64,000 bases of DNA from the NCBI GenBank assembly GCA_944739405.2, contig OX123186.2, positions 89,631,034 through 89,695,033 of the forward strand, in the 5' to 3' direction. The position numbers were made by a program, and so were the translations under genes. Below the pieces are notes generated by a model, which was not told where the DNA came from, did not search any database, and worked only from the letters and a program-made list of their open reading frames with translations. Below are positions 55,298 through 64,000 of this stretch, piece by piece (positions within the stretch are counted from its first letter, which is position 1; every line of letters starts with the position of its first letter). This stretch comes from Euclidia mi. Taxonomy: Eukaryota > Arthropoda > Insecta > Lepidoptera > Erebidae.

Positions 55298-56210
55298 GCA
55301 AAGAAGAAATCATCTACATATAAGTATTATACGAGTTATACTTAGGAATTTATGATTTATTTATATGCGTTAATAATTATAAAATATTCTCTTTAACGTA
55401 AATATTCTTTAGAGGCGAAATACATATTTTTATTTGGATGTAAAAATGTATTGATTGATACACTAGGAAGTGATACTATGTTACTATAAGTTTAATATTA
55501 AAAATACGTAACTGTGGTAGCTTAACCCATTCCCAATCCCATGAGCCACATGTGGCTCATAACAATTGAATTTCTATTGTGTCTGCGGTCGGACAGTGAA
55601 AGTGTTATACGGATACACGTGGCCCCGCTACTAAAGGAAGTCGGGGGACACCTCAGTTGTTTTTAGTGCGTGGGTCGAACAGCTTTCAGGAGTCGCTCGC
55701 ACTTCCTTCGATAGTCTCTAAACTCCATAATCATTGGGTTGAGTTTGGAACCTGGTTCACCAGGTTCCAAACTCAACCCAATAATTATCATATCAATATT
55801 GGCCCGCATCTAGAATTTTCCATCGCGAAAATAAAGCACAGCAGAATGAGGGTTGCAACCAAGCTTTAAAAAACATTAAATTATATACATGGATGGATTA
55901 AGCTGAAGAAATAACCTATATCTTAACGAAATAGTTTGATTTTCATGTGTTTGTGTAATAATACTGGTAGATTATAAGGTAGATATTAACAGTTTTTAAA
56001 ATAAAATTAACCTCAAAATACCAGAAACTTGTTTCATTTTGAATTATTTGTCATACGAAATGCATTACCTTTTAATACGAGTACTTAAATACTTTTGAAT
56101 TGTATTCTACATCTAATTTATGCCAATTATTAATTTTTGGGGCTATACGTAATGTTGTATGAGATTTTGTTTTTATCTTAGTTATACTAATTTTAATTAA
56201 CTTTTTCCAG
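55298..56210. other. Spacer with a perfect hairpin
   Basis: AT-rich with no gene; contains the 55733-55782 hairpin. The pyrimidine tract of exon 26 ends it. Confidence 0.45.
55733..55782. repeat. Perfect hairpin, 23-bp arms, 4-base loop
   Basis: Left arm 'attgggttgagtttggaacc' plus tgg (55733-55755), loop ttca, exact complement 55760-55782, with pairing continuing imperfectly outside (ataatcattggg / cccaataattat). Confidence 0.88.
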
Positions 56211-56443
56211 ATGTACGCCTCATTACTTCAATCAAGGGCAAGCCGATGTTGCAGATTGGTCCGTACCGCTTCAGTCAACATAGCAGTTATATAAAGAAAG
56301 GTCCGAAGATGCTCTGGGTGTGTTCAAGATATTCGTCGGGATGTCGGGTCTCTGTGATCACAGTTGATGATACCACCATTATTAAAATGAAGAACCAACA
56401 TAACCATAAACCTAGCTACAATTTGAATTACGTTAAAGTGTAA
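56211..56443 (+). CDS. mod(mdg4): Alternative terminal FLYWCH exon 26 (3' subfamily)
   Basis: Acceptor taactttttccag ends at 56210. AT, then V-R-L-I-T-S-I-K-G-K-P-M-L-Q-I-G, P-Y-R-F-S-Q-H-S-S-Y-I-K-K-G-P-K-M-L-W-V-C-S-R, G-C-R-V-S-V, V-D-D-T-T-I-I-K, Q-H-N-H and a tail K-P-S-Y-N-L-N-Y-V-K-V to TAA (ends 56443). All four ligands are present. Confidence 0.93.
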
Positions 56444-56889
56444 GTAACTTAAGACAACTTATTGTATTAAGTTACGTATTGGGATAGATTAATAGTGTAA
56501 TTTAATATATAATATAATAATTAGTAGCTATACGTTAAATGGGACATTTTAAATGTGCTGTTACTATTGTTATTAGTTTTTAAGTAATTATGTGTATTAT
56601 TGCGTCTTGTTTTTACTTACAATTCCATATTAAAATTAATATAAGAAAATAGTTCCCTTTTTCCGATCGATTTATTCAATAGAATAGCAACTTTATACCT
56701 ATGTTAATGTTATATTAAATAAAAAGCCTTAGTGGAGACCTATGTCCTGCAGTTGACGTATCTAGGTTCATAAGTCGAATTTAATATACAAATGCCATAG
56801 TGATGTATCATTATTTTTAAATATACCAAGAAAATATAGACGAGCGAATGAGTAATATGTTTTAATGTTAATATAATGAATATTTTTGT
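56444..56889. other. Spacer after exon 26
   Basis: AT-rich; a short 'gacctatgtcctgcagttga' repeat tail near 56740. No gene. Confidence 0.4.
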
Positions 56890-57095
56890 TTTGTCGACAC
56901 CAGCGGCTTCGCACGCACATATTTTCGAATTTCCCGTTTTGCCCGATCCCGTGGCAATTTCGGGAAATCCCGTCTTAGTGCACCCCTACGGTGCCCAAGG
57001 AACATACATGCTAAATTTCATCTTCTTACGACCAGTAGTTTCGGCTGTAGCGTGTCTGTCAGTCAGTCAGTAACGCAAGGATTTTATATATTAAG
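56890..57095. repeat. Helitron/LEP1-like dispersed repeat
   Basis: 'caccagcggcttcgcacgca', 'cccgatcccgtggcaatttc', 'cacccctacggtgcccaagg', 'gtctgtcagtcagtcagtaa' and 'ttttatatattaagataatg'. Same order of blocks as at 13680-13868, here more complete at the left. Confidence 0.65.
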
Positions 57096-57164
57096 ATAAT
57101 GGTAGGTGTTTTAATAAAAAAACGCTTCCTCATTATGTCGATGATGCTATTGATGTATTTACAG

Positions 57165-58065
57165 GAATGAAAGTGAAGTACGCTGTTTACAAGAGATGGT
57201 AAGAATGTGGAAGATATTGAAAGAAGAGTTAATGCAGCTAACAGAATGAAAGGAGCTCTGAAGGCATTTATGAACAGTCAAAACATGTCCAAAAAGGCAC
57301 GTTTGGCTGTGCATAGAGGGGTGTTAGTAGTATGTATGGTAGTGAAAGTTGGGTAGTGCAGAAGAGTCATGAAAGTAGAACAAATGCTGTAGAAATGAGA
57401 GCACTGAGAAGTATGTCTGGTGTGTCTTTGACTGACAGTGTAAAGAATTATGTGATAATAGAGTGTTGTGGGGTAAAATAAGATGTAGTGACAAGCATCG
57501 AGAAAGATATGCTAAGGTGGTTTAGGCACGTGGAGAGGATGGATGACGAAAGATTGACAAAACAGATATACAAGGCAAGTGTGAATAGGATAGAACGAAG
57601 GGGAAGACCTAGGCGGACGTTCTCTGACCAGCAGGGCGATTCAGAATCGTTCGATATCTCATTTGACATTCGATTCCGTTAATTGTCAAACGGGCTACCT
57701 CATTTTTTGTCAAAACTATCGCATTTCCTATCAATTTTATGCATTCAGTATGAAGTAAATTAATAAATAAACCGAATTCAATGAATATTTGGTCAAAATA
57801 ACTGTGATAGGCGGCTAAAAGACGAGGACAATAATTTGACATATCGTACGATTACTTGTCGTGACATTCTGAATCGGCCTGCAGATCGGAGACATCCTTA
57901 AACTTACAGGACAGATTAAAAGTACCCTGAACAAAAGAGCATGTATGAGAAATCTGATGGGAGTGAATGAAGCAAGAGAGATAAGGATCGTTGCAAATGG
58001 CGTTCAGTAGTCTCTGCCTACCTCTCTGGGAAACAGGCGTGAGTCTACAAGTATGTATGTATGTA
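57165..58065 (+). mobile_element. LINE C-terminal fragment, second copy, interrupted by a MITE
   Basis: Encodes in pieces M-V-R-M-W-K-I-L-K-E-E, K-A-R-L-A-V-H-R-G-V-L, I-E-K-D-M-L-R-W-F-R-H-V-E-R-M-D and R-G-R-P-R-R-T-F-S-D-Q, then after the insertion 'gatcggagacatccttaaac' onward. Parallel to 29379-30410, where the same region is uninterrupted. Confidence 0.8.
57630..57883. mobile_element. MITE nested in the LINE copy
   Basis: Ends 'cagggcgattcagaat' and the complement of 'attctgaatcggcctg' are inverted; a 'cag' lies outside each end. The LINE copy at 29379-30410 lacks this 254-bp block at the same site (gaccag|ataagagatatcc), an empty-site proof of insertion. Confidence 0.85.
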
Positions 58066-58145
58066 TGTTTATTATAATGTATTTACTTCTATCATGATCA
58101 ATTTATAGGGACATAATAATAAAACATAATTTTGTATCTGAAGCT

Positions 58146-58180
58146 TAATCTAATCTAATCTAATCTAAGCTAATCTAATA
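58146..58180. repeat. (TAATC)n microsatellite
   Basis: About seven 5-base units 'taatc/taagc'. Borders a reverse LINE fragment, so it may be that element's 3' tail. Confidence 0.8.
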
Positions 58181-58227
58181 CAAAAAAACATAAAACAAAT
58201 CTAAAAGTGAAAATATTTACAAGGTTT

Positions 58228-58395
58228 AGGCGTCGTAAAATGCCTCCGCATCAATGTCATCGGGTAACGTGCCCAGAAGGCTGGCAGCATTGCCACGCTG
58301 GATGGCAATGCTGATTCTTTGAGCAAAGAATAAACCAGCCTTCTGGTCACGTGAGACGTCGATTAATCGTTTAGAATTATATCTGATCGGATGCT
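58228..58395 (-). mobile_element. LINE C-terminal tail, reverse
   Basis: The complement encodes D-V-S-R-D-Q-K-A-G-L-F, then I-S-I-A-I-Q-R-G-N-A-A-S-L-L-G-T-L. Same sequence type as at 61215-61400 in the opposite orientation. Confidence 0.72.
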
Positions 58396-58684
58396 AAGAT
58401 GCTATCGTCTCTTGAGATAGCGTTACTGCTTACCACATTATAAATGGCAAGCTAGTCGGCCAGAGATAAAAAGTTTACACTTATTAAAAAATGCATCCAC
58501 GTATTCAATTATTTCCTTGTGTCATATGTCTAGTAACTTCGTCTAGTAGAATTGACTGCTGTACCAAGGCCAGGTTTTCTTGGCTTATAAGTTGCTAAGT
58601 CTCACTTTTTATTGAGTTCATCATTATTGAGTTATTGTCATCTTTCAATACCTTGCTTCTTATCTTTTTTTTCTTTTCGTGTGG

Positions 58685-58920
58685 GTGTGTGGCCAACTCT
58701 GGTGTCGTAGTAACAGACCGCAAAAAGGCCTCGGACATTGCCTAACGATCGTTGTTCTTAGACAACAACCAGGACCGACAGCTTTGCGAGCCCTCCGAAC
58801 ACGGTAGCGCTACGATATAAATACCATACGTGGTCACCCATCCAAGCGGCGACCTGTGCTAGCGTTGCTTAACTTTGGCGATCTACTGTGAACGACAAAC
58901 CAAATCTCTCTATGAGCGCT
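58685..58920 (-). repeat. 5S-rRNA-derived (SINE3-type) repeat
   Basis: The complement of 58823-58883 reads 'gatcgccaaagttaagcaac' and, after a short gap, 'cttggatgggtgaccacgta', the conserved internal promoter half of 5S rRNA. The remainder ('gctcgcaaagctgtcggtcc', 'gtccgaggcctttttgcgg') is not 5S. The 5' half of a true 5S gene is missing, so this is a SINE, not a gene. Confidence 0.75.
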
Positions 58921-59177
58921 TCTTATGACTTTTGTATTTAAAGGAACTGTTAACGTGTATATTGAACTAGCGGCAAAGTGCTTCATTTTAATCGATCTCA
59001 AGTGCTGGTGTACTGATAACACATAAGCTAACATTTATACATGTACTTTTAAGCTAAACATCATGCCGTTTACGAAATGCCTCTTCGCTTGCACCAATAA
59101 TAATTATGATACCCTAATTTTACTAATCTAGCAGCTTCATCAAGTACTAAGCGATTAATACAAATAATTTTTTACAG

Positions 59178-59374
59178 AAATACAGATAGTCATGTCGAGC
59201 AGAGGGAAGCCGATGGTGCAGATGGGTAACCATCGTTTCTATCAGCACAGCGGATATCGTAACGGAGGACGGCGGGTGCTGTGGATCTGCGTCAAATGCA
59301 GCTCTGGATGCCGCGCTTCAGTATTCACTATTGATAATCGAATTGTTAAAATTACTAATTGTCATAGTCATTGA
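59178..59374 (+). CDS. mod(mdg4): Alternative terminal FLYWCH exon 27 (3' subfamily)
   Basis: Acceptor aattttttacag ends at 59177. AA, then I-Q-I-V-M-S-S-R-G-K-P-M-V-Q-M-G, N-H-R-F-Y-Q-H-S-G-Y-R-N-G-G-R-R-V-L-W-I-C-V-K, G-C-R-A-S-V, I-D-N-R-I-V-K and C-H-S-H before TGA (ends 59374). All ligands are present. Last of the R-N-G-G subfamily in the window. Confidence 0.93.
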
Positions 59375-59955
59375 ACTGATTTTTCTAAATACCATCATAT
59401 CAGACGTGCAAGACGTCAACTGGTTGCTCCAGGGCTCTCCATACAGACCAATTTTGAGTTGCCACATCCAACCGTCTCTCGCTTTCAAAACAAGATCATG
59501 GGTATTATATACATTTGATTCATCTCACAAAATCATATCTATCTGATGTAAACTGATCGAAACGCTTAAAACAAAACGGGATTAAGAGACGTTTAATAAA
59601 CATGCATGATAGATACATTTGATATTATAGATGTTGCAGTTCCTTATAATATTCAACTTTAGTAGTAATCTGTGACTTTAGTGTTATCTGTAACCTATTT
59701 GTTTAACATGAATATTTACTTTGTAAGTGTACCTATCGCTCTAGAGAGCCAAAATATATTCCACCAGTCTACTTCAAGTATCCGACTTGGATATTACTAT
59801 ACCAAAGAACTTTTCATATTACTAGTCTATTTGACGTAAGGGATGTAGTGATTGCTTATAAATTTAAATAACTGTATGTTTAACATAATTTAGTTGTAAG
59901 TTAGGTATTTCTTTTGATAAAACGATACAGGAACAATAAGCTCACTTAAGAATAA
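59375..59955. other. Spacer after exon 27
   Basis: 59440-59475 has a 'ccaattttgagttgccacat' piece similar to one at 41140-41160. Otherwise AT-rich, no gene. Confidence 0.4.
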
Positions 59956-60557
59956 AGCAGCGATCAGACGGCCCGATTCATCGTGCCCTAAGTCCCTAAG
60001 GCCCGATGGATTGGGTGGTGTGATCGCTGTTAGGCTGTTAGTGTCCCTAAATCGGGCGATCGAGGGTGCCCGACCGCCCTGAGTCCCTAAGTCCCGATGA
60101 ATCGTGCCGTCTGATCGCGGTTAGGGCCCTCTGTGCCAGCGCGGCTTTCAGCTTGAAAGGACGTGTGGAGTGAAAATGGCTACGGAACGCCAAAGAGAGA
60201 TAATACTCAACGTACTGGTAGTTTATAAAAAGATGATTAAATTGTCCAGAATTCATTCGGACGTAATTTCTAAAGGCCTCCGGCTCTAACACACACAAAA
60301 TGTTCATGTTACAAACTTTATTTCTCCAGAGTAAATATTCCTTCACCCAACATCTTCTTTTCTTTTTTTGTTTTACTACACCCGCTGTTACTGCAAGAGC
60401 GATTCCAAGTTTCTGATACTTTGCCGCTCTGATCTTCACTGCTCGGCGTTCGGCTGCCAAGTGAGTTAGGGTGGCGATATCGTGTAGTGTGATCAGAACG
60501 CCCAATCTATCGAGCCCTACTCATCGGTCCGATGAATCGAGCCGTCTGATCGCTGCT
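59956..60557 (-). mobile_element. PIF/Harbinger element remnant, TAA target duplication
   Basis: Ends 'agcagcgatcagacggc' and its complement 'gccgtctgatcgctgct' are perfect inverted repeats. TAA flanks both sides (59953-59955; 60558-60560). Minus strand 60047-60505 encodes R-R-C-W-V-K-E-Y-L-L-W-R, E-A-F-R-N-Y-V-R-M-N-S-G-Q-F-N-H-L-F, the N-terminal part of a HARBI1-like transposase; the DDE domain is deleted. Role of the parent: cut-and-paste transposition into TWA. Confidence 0.85.
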
Positions 60558-60975
60558 TAAGCAATACTCGTTATTTAAGACGAAAAGGTAGGAGTAAAAT
60601 GATCATAATGATTGATATCGTGGAAAAGATACGCGAAGAAACAAAAGACTTACAAAGTCAAGGCTCATGCGTCCCGTACATTATGGCATTGCTTTAATAT
60701 AATAATATATTCAAGTCATAAGACGTATTGTAATCAGTTCACGAATTATTTTTGCGTGATTCGCACCGTCGCGTAGTGCGGCAGGACCTATTCAGAAAGA
60801 GCACTTGGGGAGAAGAAGCTGTATGTTTCTTGCAACCATACGAGTGCACTAAGAAGGCATTTTACAACATTCCAACAGGATCGAGCTAAAACAGTTAAAT
60901 GAAAAAAGTACGGACGTAGCTGCTAAGCTTTTTTATTAAAATTAAAGCTGTTTAATTTTAAATATATTTTTTCAG

Positions 60976-61187
60976 CCATAGTTTACACAATTTCGAGATT
61001 CGGCAAGCCTGTTATTGAGTTGGGCAACCATCGGTACCATCTGTACGTACCTTATCATCACTCGCGAGACGTACCGGCAGCCGTTAAGAAACAATGGAGG
61101 CGCGTCAAGTGGGTGACTAACCAATGTCGAGCGCGTATCACCACTCTCAATGAAACTATTATTAAGACTAATGAGCATAATCATTAA
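60976..61187 (+). CDS. mod(mdg4): Alternative terminal FLYWCH exon 28 (first zinc Cys replaced by Arg)
   Basis: Acceptor atattttttcag ends at 60975. CC, then I-V-Y-T-I-S-R-F-G-K-P-V-I-E-L-G, N-H-R-Y-H-L-Y-V-P-Y-H-H-S-R-D-V, K-Q-W-R-R-V-K-W, N-Q-C-R-A-R-I, L-N-E-T-I-I-K and E-H-N-H before TAA 61185-61187. The first zinc Cys (W-R-C in exon 29) is Arg here (CGC, 61101-61103), one base from TGC. The linker is seven residues longer than in most exons. Frame otherwise fully open. Confidence 0.88.
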
Positions 61188-61214
61188 AGATAGAAACAAT
61201 ATAAAATGTTCTGT

Positions 61215-61400
61215 CGCATTTTCCTGTCACAGCGGGTTGTGCGGGCGCCGCTCAAAGAGACTGGTTGACGCCTCGCATGACCAGAAGGCTGGCCTGTATT
61301 TGGCGCCTTTTGCGATTAGCATTGCCATACAATGTGGTAATGCTGCCAGCATTCTGGGCACGCTACCAATTGACGACGATTTTCTTCCCTTTTTTATTTA
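61215..61400 (+). mobile_element. LINE C-terminal tail
   Basis: The frame reads R-R-S-K-R-L-V-D-A-S-H-D-Q-K-A-G-L-Y, then I-S-I-A-I-Q-C-G-N-A-A-S-I-L-G-T-L. Reverse counterpart at 58228-58395. Begins about 30 bases after exon 28. Confidence 0.72.
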
Positions 61401-61539
61401 TTGCTTTTATTTGTTAGTTATTTAAGTATAGAAATTATTGTCTTATTTTATGTGTAAGTAGTCTCCTTAGTCAATTTTCATTGCAAATAAATATTTATCA
61501 ACTCATATAAAATAATGTTAATAATCGCTCGCTTAATAA

Positions 61540-61910
61540 ATAATGTGCCCGGTAGATGGCAATAGGCTCGCCCCCTATTACATTGGGATCGAAACACTAT
61601 CCCCCGCCCCCTATTACCTATGTATGTCTTTACGAAAAAAGTACATACATATGTATGTTGATCAATGGATAAACATACATATGTATGTACGAAAAAAGTA
61701 CATACTACATACATATGTATGTTTATCCACTGATAAACATATGTACATATTATGTTTGTACTTTTTTAGTAAACACATACATAGGTAATAGGGGGCGGTA
61801 TGACACAATGGTGTAGTACCCATATTACAAGCTCTGCTTAGTTTGGGACTTAATGGTGTTGTGTGTATATGCTGTATTATGTATCATATATGTGTATGTG
61901 GTAGATACCA
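61540..61910 (+). repeat. SINE D piece followed by simple repeats and SINE A tail
   Basis: 61540-61620: 'gtgcccggtagatggcaata' and 'ggctcgccccctattac'. 61620-61790: 'acatacatatgtatgt' alternating motifs with 'acgaaaaaagtacatac' repeated twice. 61810-61870: 'gctctgcttagtttgggact', the SINE A end. A composite of nested repeats. Confidence 0.6.
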
Positions 61911-62136
61911 TCATGCACACGTCAGTTTTCGAGTACGAATTGTCAAATTATTTCATTAAACTACCACTGCTAATAAATTTGGTTTTTGTTCAATGTATAA
62001 ATAAGTTTTCTTTGTGTCTTTGGATATTTTGTTTGTCATTATTTTCTTAAAACCTAAAAGATTCGTTACATATTTTGTTTATTAGGCACCTCTGTAAATT
62101 ACAAGAAATTATTAAAATTTAAAAGTAATTTTTCAG

Positions 62137-62357
62137 CTGCCGTTTACTCAGTTTCAAGATATGGAAGGCCTGTTATAGAATTGAACAGTCATCGGTACAA
62201 TCTGTATGTGCCTCATTACTCGCGGGTGCGAGGCATAGTCAACACTACTATAAAACGATGGCGCTGCGTCAAGTGGGGGACGAGCAACTGTCGAGCGGCC
62301 ATTACCACCGTCGACGAAACTATTGTAAAGACAGCTAATGAGCACAATCATCTATAG
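62137..62357 (+). CDS. mod(mdg4): Alternative terminal FLYWCH exon 29 (long-linker pair of exon 28)
   Basis: Acceptor aagtaatttttcag ends at 62136. CT, then A-V-Y-S-V-S-R-Y-G-R-P-V-I-E-L-N, S-H-R-Y-N-L-Y-V-P-H-Y-S-R-V-R, K-R-W-R-C-V-K-W, S-N-C-R-A-A-I, V-D-E-T-I-V-K and E-H-N-H-L before TAG 62355-62357. All four ligands are present. It shares the Y-V-P-x-Y/H-S-R linker and V-K-W with exon 28, so the two are a duplicate pair. Confidence 0.93.
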
Positions 62358-63010
62358 ACACTGGAGAATACGTACTTGGCTTTCGGTAAAGGAAAGTAAG
62401 ACTTGCACATGTCAGGTGGATGGGTGCCCGCGTGTGGCTATAGCTTCAGAACGCTACCGCGCTACGGAGAACAGGGACGAACAGCTTTACGAGCCCTACG
62501 TATAAAGACATATTTGACTGTGGTATAGCTGTCGGTCCCTGTTCTTCTCTCAAGACAAGAATGGTTATTGCATATGATCCTCGAATATCCAAACTCATTA
62601 TTTAGCTCTGCGTGTACTTCTTGACGTGTAGGAATTGTAGTACAAAAATGTTTTTAATTTGTTACTTACTGTAAAATAAAATTATAAAATTATTTAATGT
62701 CCGAAATATATTATGACTGAATTTATTTGAAATACTCTGCCAATCTATATGTCGACGGTCCCTACGTATATAAAGACATGTCGAAAATGGCATTTTTTTT
62801 TATTGCATCATTGGCTTTAGATTATCCATGCGCACATACTGACATACGATTTTTTTTTAAACTTTATTTATTTACCTTGTTTTACAAATCGTATAAAAGA
62901 ATAAGTATTATAAATAAAACGAATAAGTGTCGTAGATACGGACATCTGTTACATATCTTTTTGTACGGTGTTTGAAAATGCGTGCCACTCGGTGCGAATG
63001 CGGTCTTGTA
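62358..63010. other. Spacer after the last visible exon
   Basis: 62420-62530 carries 'gcttcagaacgctaccgcgc' and 'gaacagctttacgagcccta', related to the non-5S part of the repeat at 58685-58920. No FLYWCH exon found to the right edge. Confidence 0.45.
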
Positions 63011-63158
63011 TAGGGGGTAGGTATAGGGTTTGTATCAAGTTTCCTTCTCTTACAGTGCTGTTCTCTGCATAATATGCTCCCTCTGTCGGCTCTTACGACA
63101 CCCATGGGATGATATGGGGTGGTGACATTCCGTATTCTTATTCCGTCACCACACGGAC
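63011..63158 (+). repeat. SINE-like repeat family C, partial
   Basis: 'tagggtttgtatcaagtttc', 'tacagtgctgttctctgcat' and 'ccgtcaccacacggac' match the right half of 35001-35238. Confidence 0.75.
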
Positions 63159-63746
63159 AGCGTATAAAAAGGTATAATAGACATGACTGACATACTTATA
63201 GACTTTTATTTATTATTGGCGTAGAAACGGTCATCTATCAGTTTTTTCAAGAAAACGTAAAAAAAAATGTGTAAATAGCATTATAAATCTCTTAAAACTG
63301 TTAAAATATTGTAGAAAGAAAATATTTATTATTGGTCATAGAACTATTTCTAGGGCGTGTTGAACACAAATTCGATTTTTGCCTTGACCTTATATACGTA
63401 GGAACCGTCGATGTGAGAAAAGTCTATGCTCATATTTAATTTATATTGAGTAATATAGGTTGTAATAATTCGTGTAATAATGGTCATTCTGTTATTATTT
63501 ATTTATTAATTATAGGCCACGTTGATTTTTATGCTCTATATTTGTAAAGTAATTAGCTTTGTAGGTATTGCCATTATCTTTTGCTACGACTGACGCCTTT
63601 GCCAAAATGGAGCAGAATGATGACGAGAAATATTGTTTTATTTTTATATTAGTGAAATAACAGTTTGTTAAATAATATGTATTGTTTTGCTTTGAGTATG
63701 TTATTTTCACGCTTATACATGCAAACAATCCTTAGCTGGAATAGGT
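63159..63746. other. Spacer
   Basis: AT-rich, nothing recognised. Confidence 0.4.
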
Positions 63747-63917
63747 CATCATCATCCTCCTAGCGTTATCCCAGTCTCAACCTGGAGTTCGCTTTCTAGT
63801 CTAACCGGATTTGGCGGAATATTAGCTTTTCCACGGAGCGACTGCCTGTCTGACCTCCGCAACCCGAAGGGATAGCGATATTCCATGGTTTAGACTAGTG
63901 TCAGTTTATTTTAGAGG
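63747..63917 (-). repeat. tRNA-derived SINE, family B, partial
   Basis: 'tagcgttatcccagtctcaa', 'accggatttggcggaatatt' and 'cgaagggatagcgatattcc' match the left part of 27316-27704; the tRNA-like head is missing. Confidence 0.8.
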
Positions 63918-64000
63918 TACCTACCAAAGAAATATAACCTTAAGTCATAGAAGTAAATAACAACAGCGGTTGCTATGATTGATATCTTCTTTCTAATGGC

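Noticed and set aside
58823..58883. 5S rRNA gene
   Set aside because: Only the internal-promoter half is 5S-like; the rest is unrelated, so it is a SINE.
61640..61780. Repeated 'acatacatatgtatgt' motifs as a regulatory palindrome cluster
   Set aside because: Best explained as simple-sequence expansion within the SINE A body, which has TA/GT-rich spacers in other copies.
1..64000. CRISPR array, bacterial operons or phage genes
   Set aside because: No regularly spaced direct repeats or prokaryotic gene layout; splice sites, SINEs and LINEs show an insect nuclear genome.

Overview
The window reads as a lepidopteran insect genome segment. It is AT-rich, unmethylated-looking intronic and intergenic DNA. 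It carries tRNA-derived SINEs whose anticodon-side boxes are still readable, Penelope-like fragments, several LINE families, Helitron-like tails and many small DNA transposons of the type common in moths and butterflies. There is no operon structure, no rRNA or functional tRNA gene and no CRISPR array.

The organising feature is an array of about 29 short exons, all on the + strand, spread over the whole 64 kb. Each starts at a pyrimidine-tract/AG acceptor, contributes two bases of a split codon (phase 1), encodes one FLYWCH-type zinc finger of about 60-75 residues (signature S-R-x-G-K/N-P-V/M ... G-x-Y/H-R-Y/F ... W-x-C-V-K ... G-C-R-A ... H-x-H) and ends in a stop within or soon after the final His-x-His. 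This is the architecture of the alternative 3'-terminal exons of modifier of mdg4, mod(mdg4), the BTB chromatin/insulator gene of insects whose isoforms swap C-terminal FLYWCH domains by alternative and trans-splicing. The shared BTB/POZ 5' exons are not in the window. The first exon is cut by the left edge, so the array continues upstream.

Layout: exons at 1-109, 804-997 and 5857-6041 are widely spaced among repeats. Exons at 9871, 11363, 12123 (broken) and 13444 form a cluster. 14-19.5 kb is repeats plus two small DNA transposons. Exon 19607 is followed by a PIF-like MITE and a long LINE (20.36-23.05 kb). A dense run follows (23497, 24311 broken, 25139, 26518, 28057 broken, 29113, 30777 broken, 31465, 32179, 33952). 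Then come a pogo-like transposase (35.8-37.05 kb), exon 37617, a LINE remnant, and exon 41279. From 43 kb a distinct subfamily (H-S-x-Y-R-N-G-G-P linker, initial R-x-I/M start) takes over: 43007, 45384 broken, 46226, 50348 broken, 55086, 56211, 59178. The last two exons (60976, 62137) are a third subfamily with an enlarged linker.

About 23 exons are open and six carry nonsense or frameshift lesions. Two open ones have lost one zinc ligand. Neighbouring exons resemble each other most, which points to local tandem duplication and birth-and-death turnover. If spliced to one BTB-encoding donor, these exons would give a family of regulators sharing a dimerisation domain and differing in their zinc finger.
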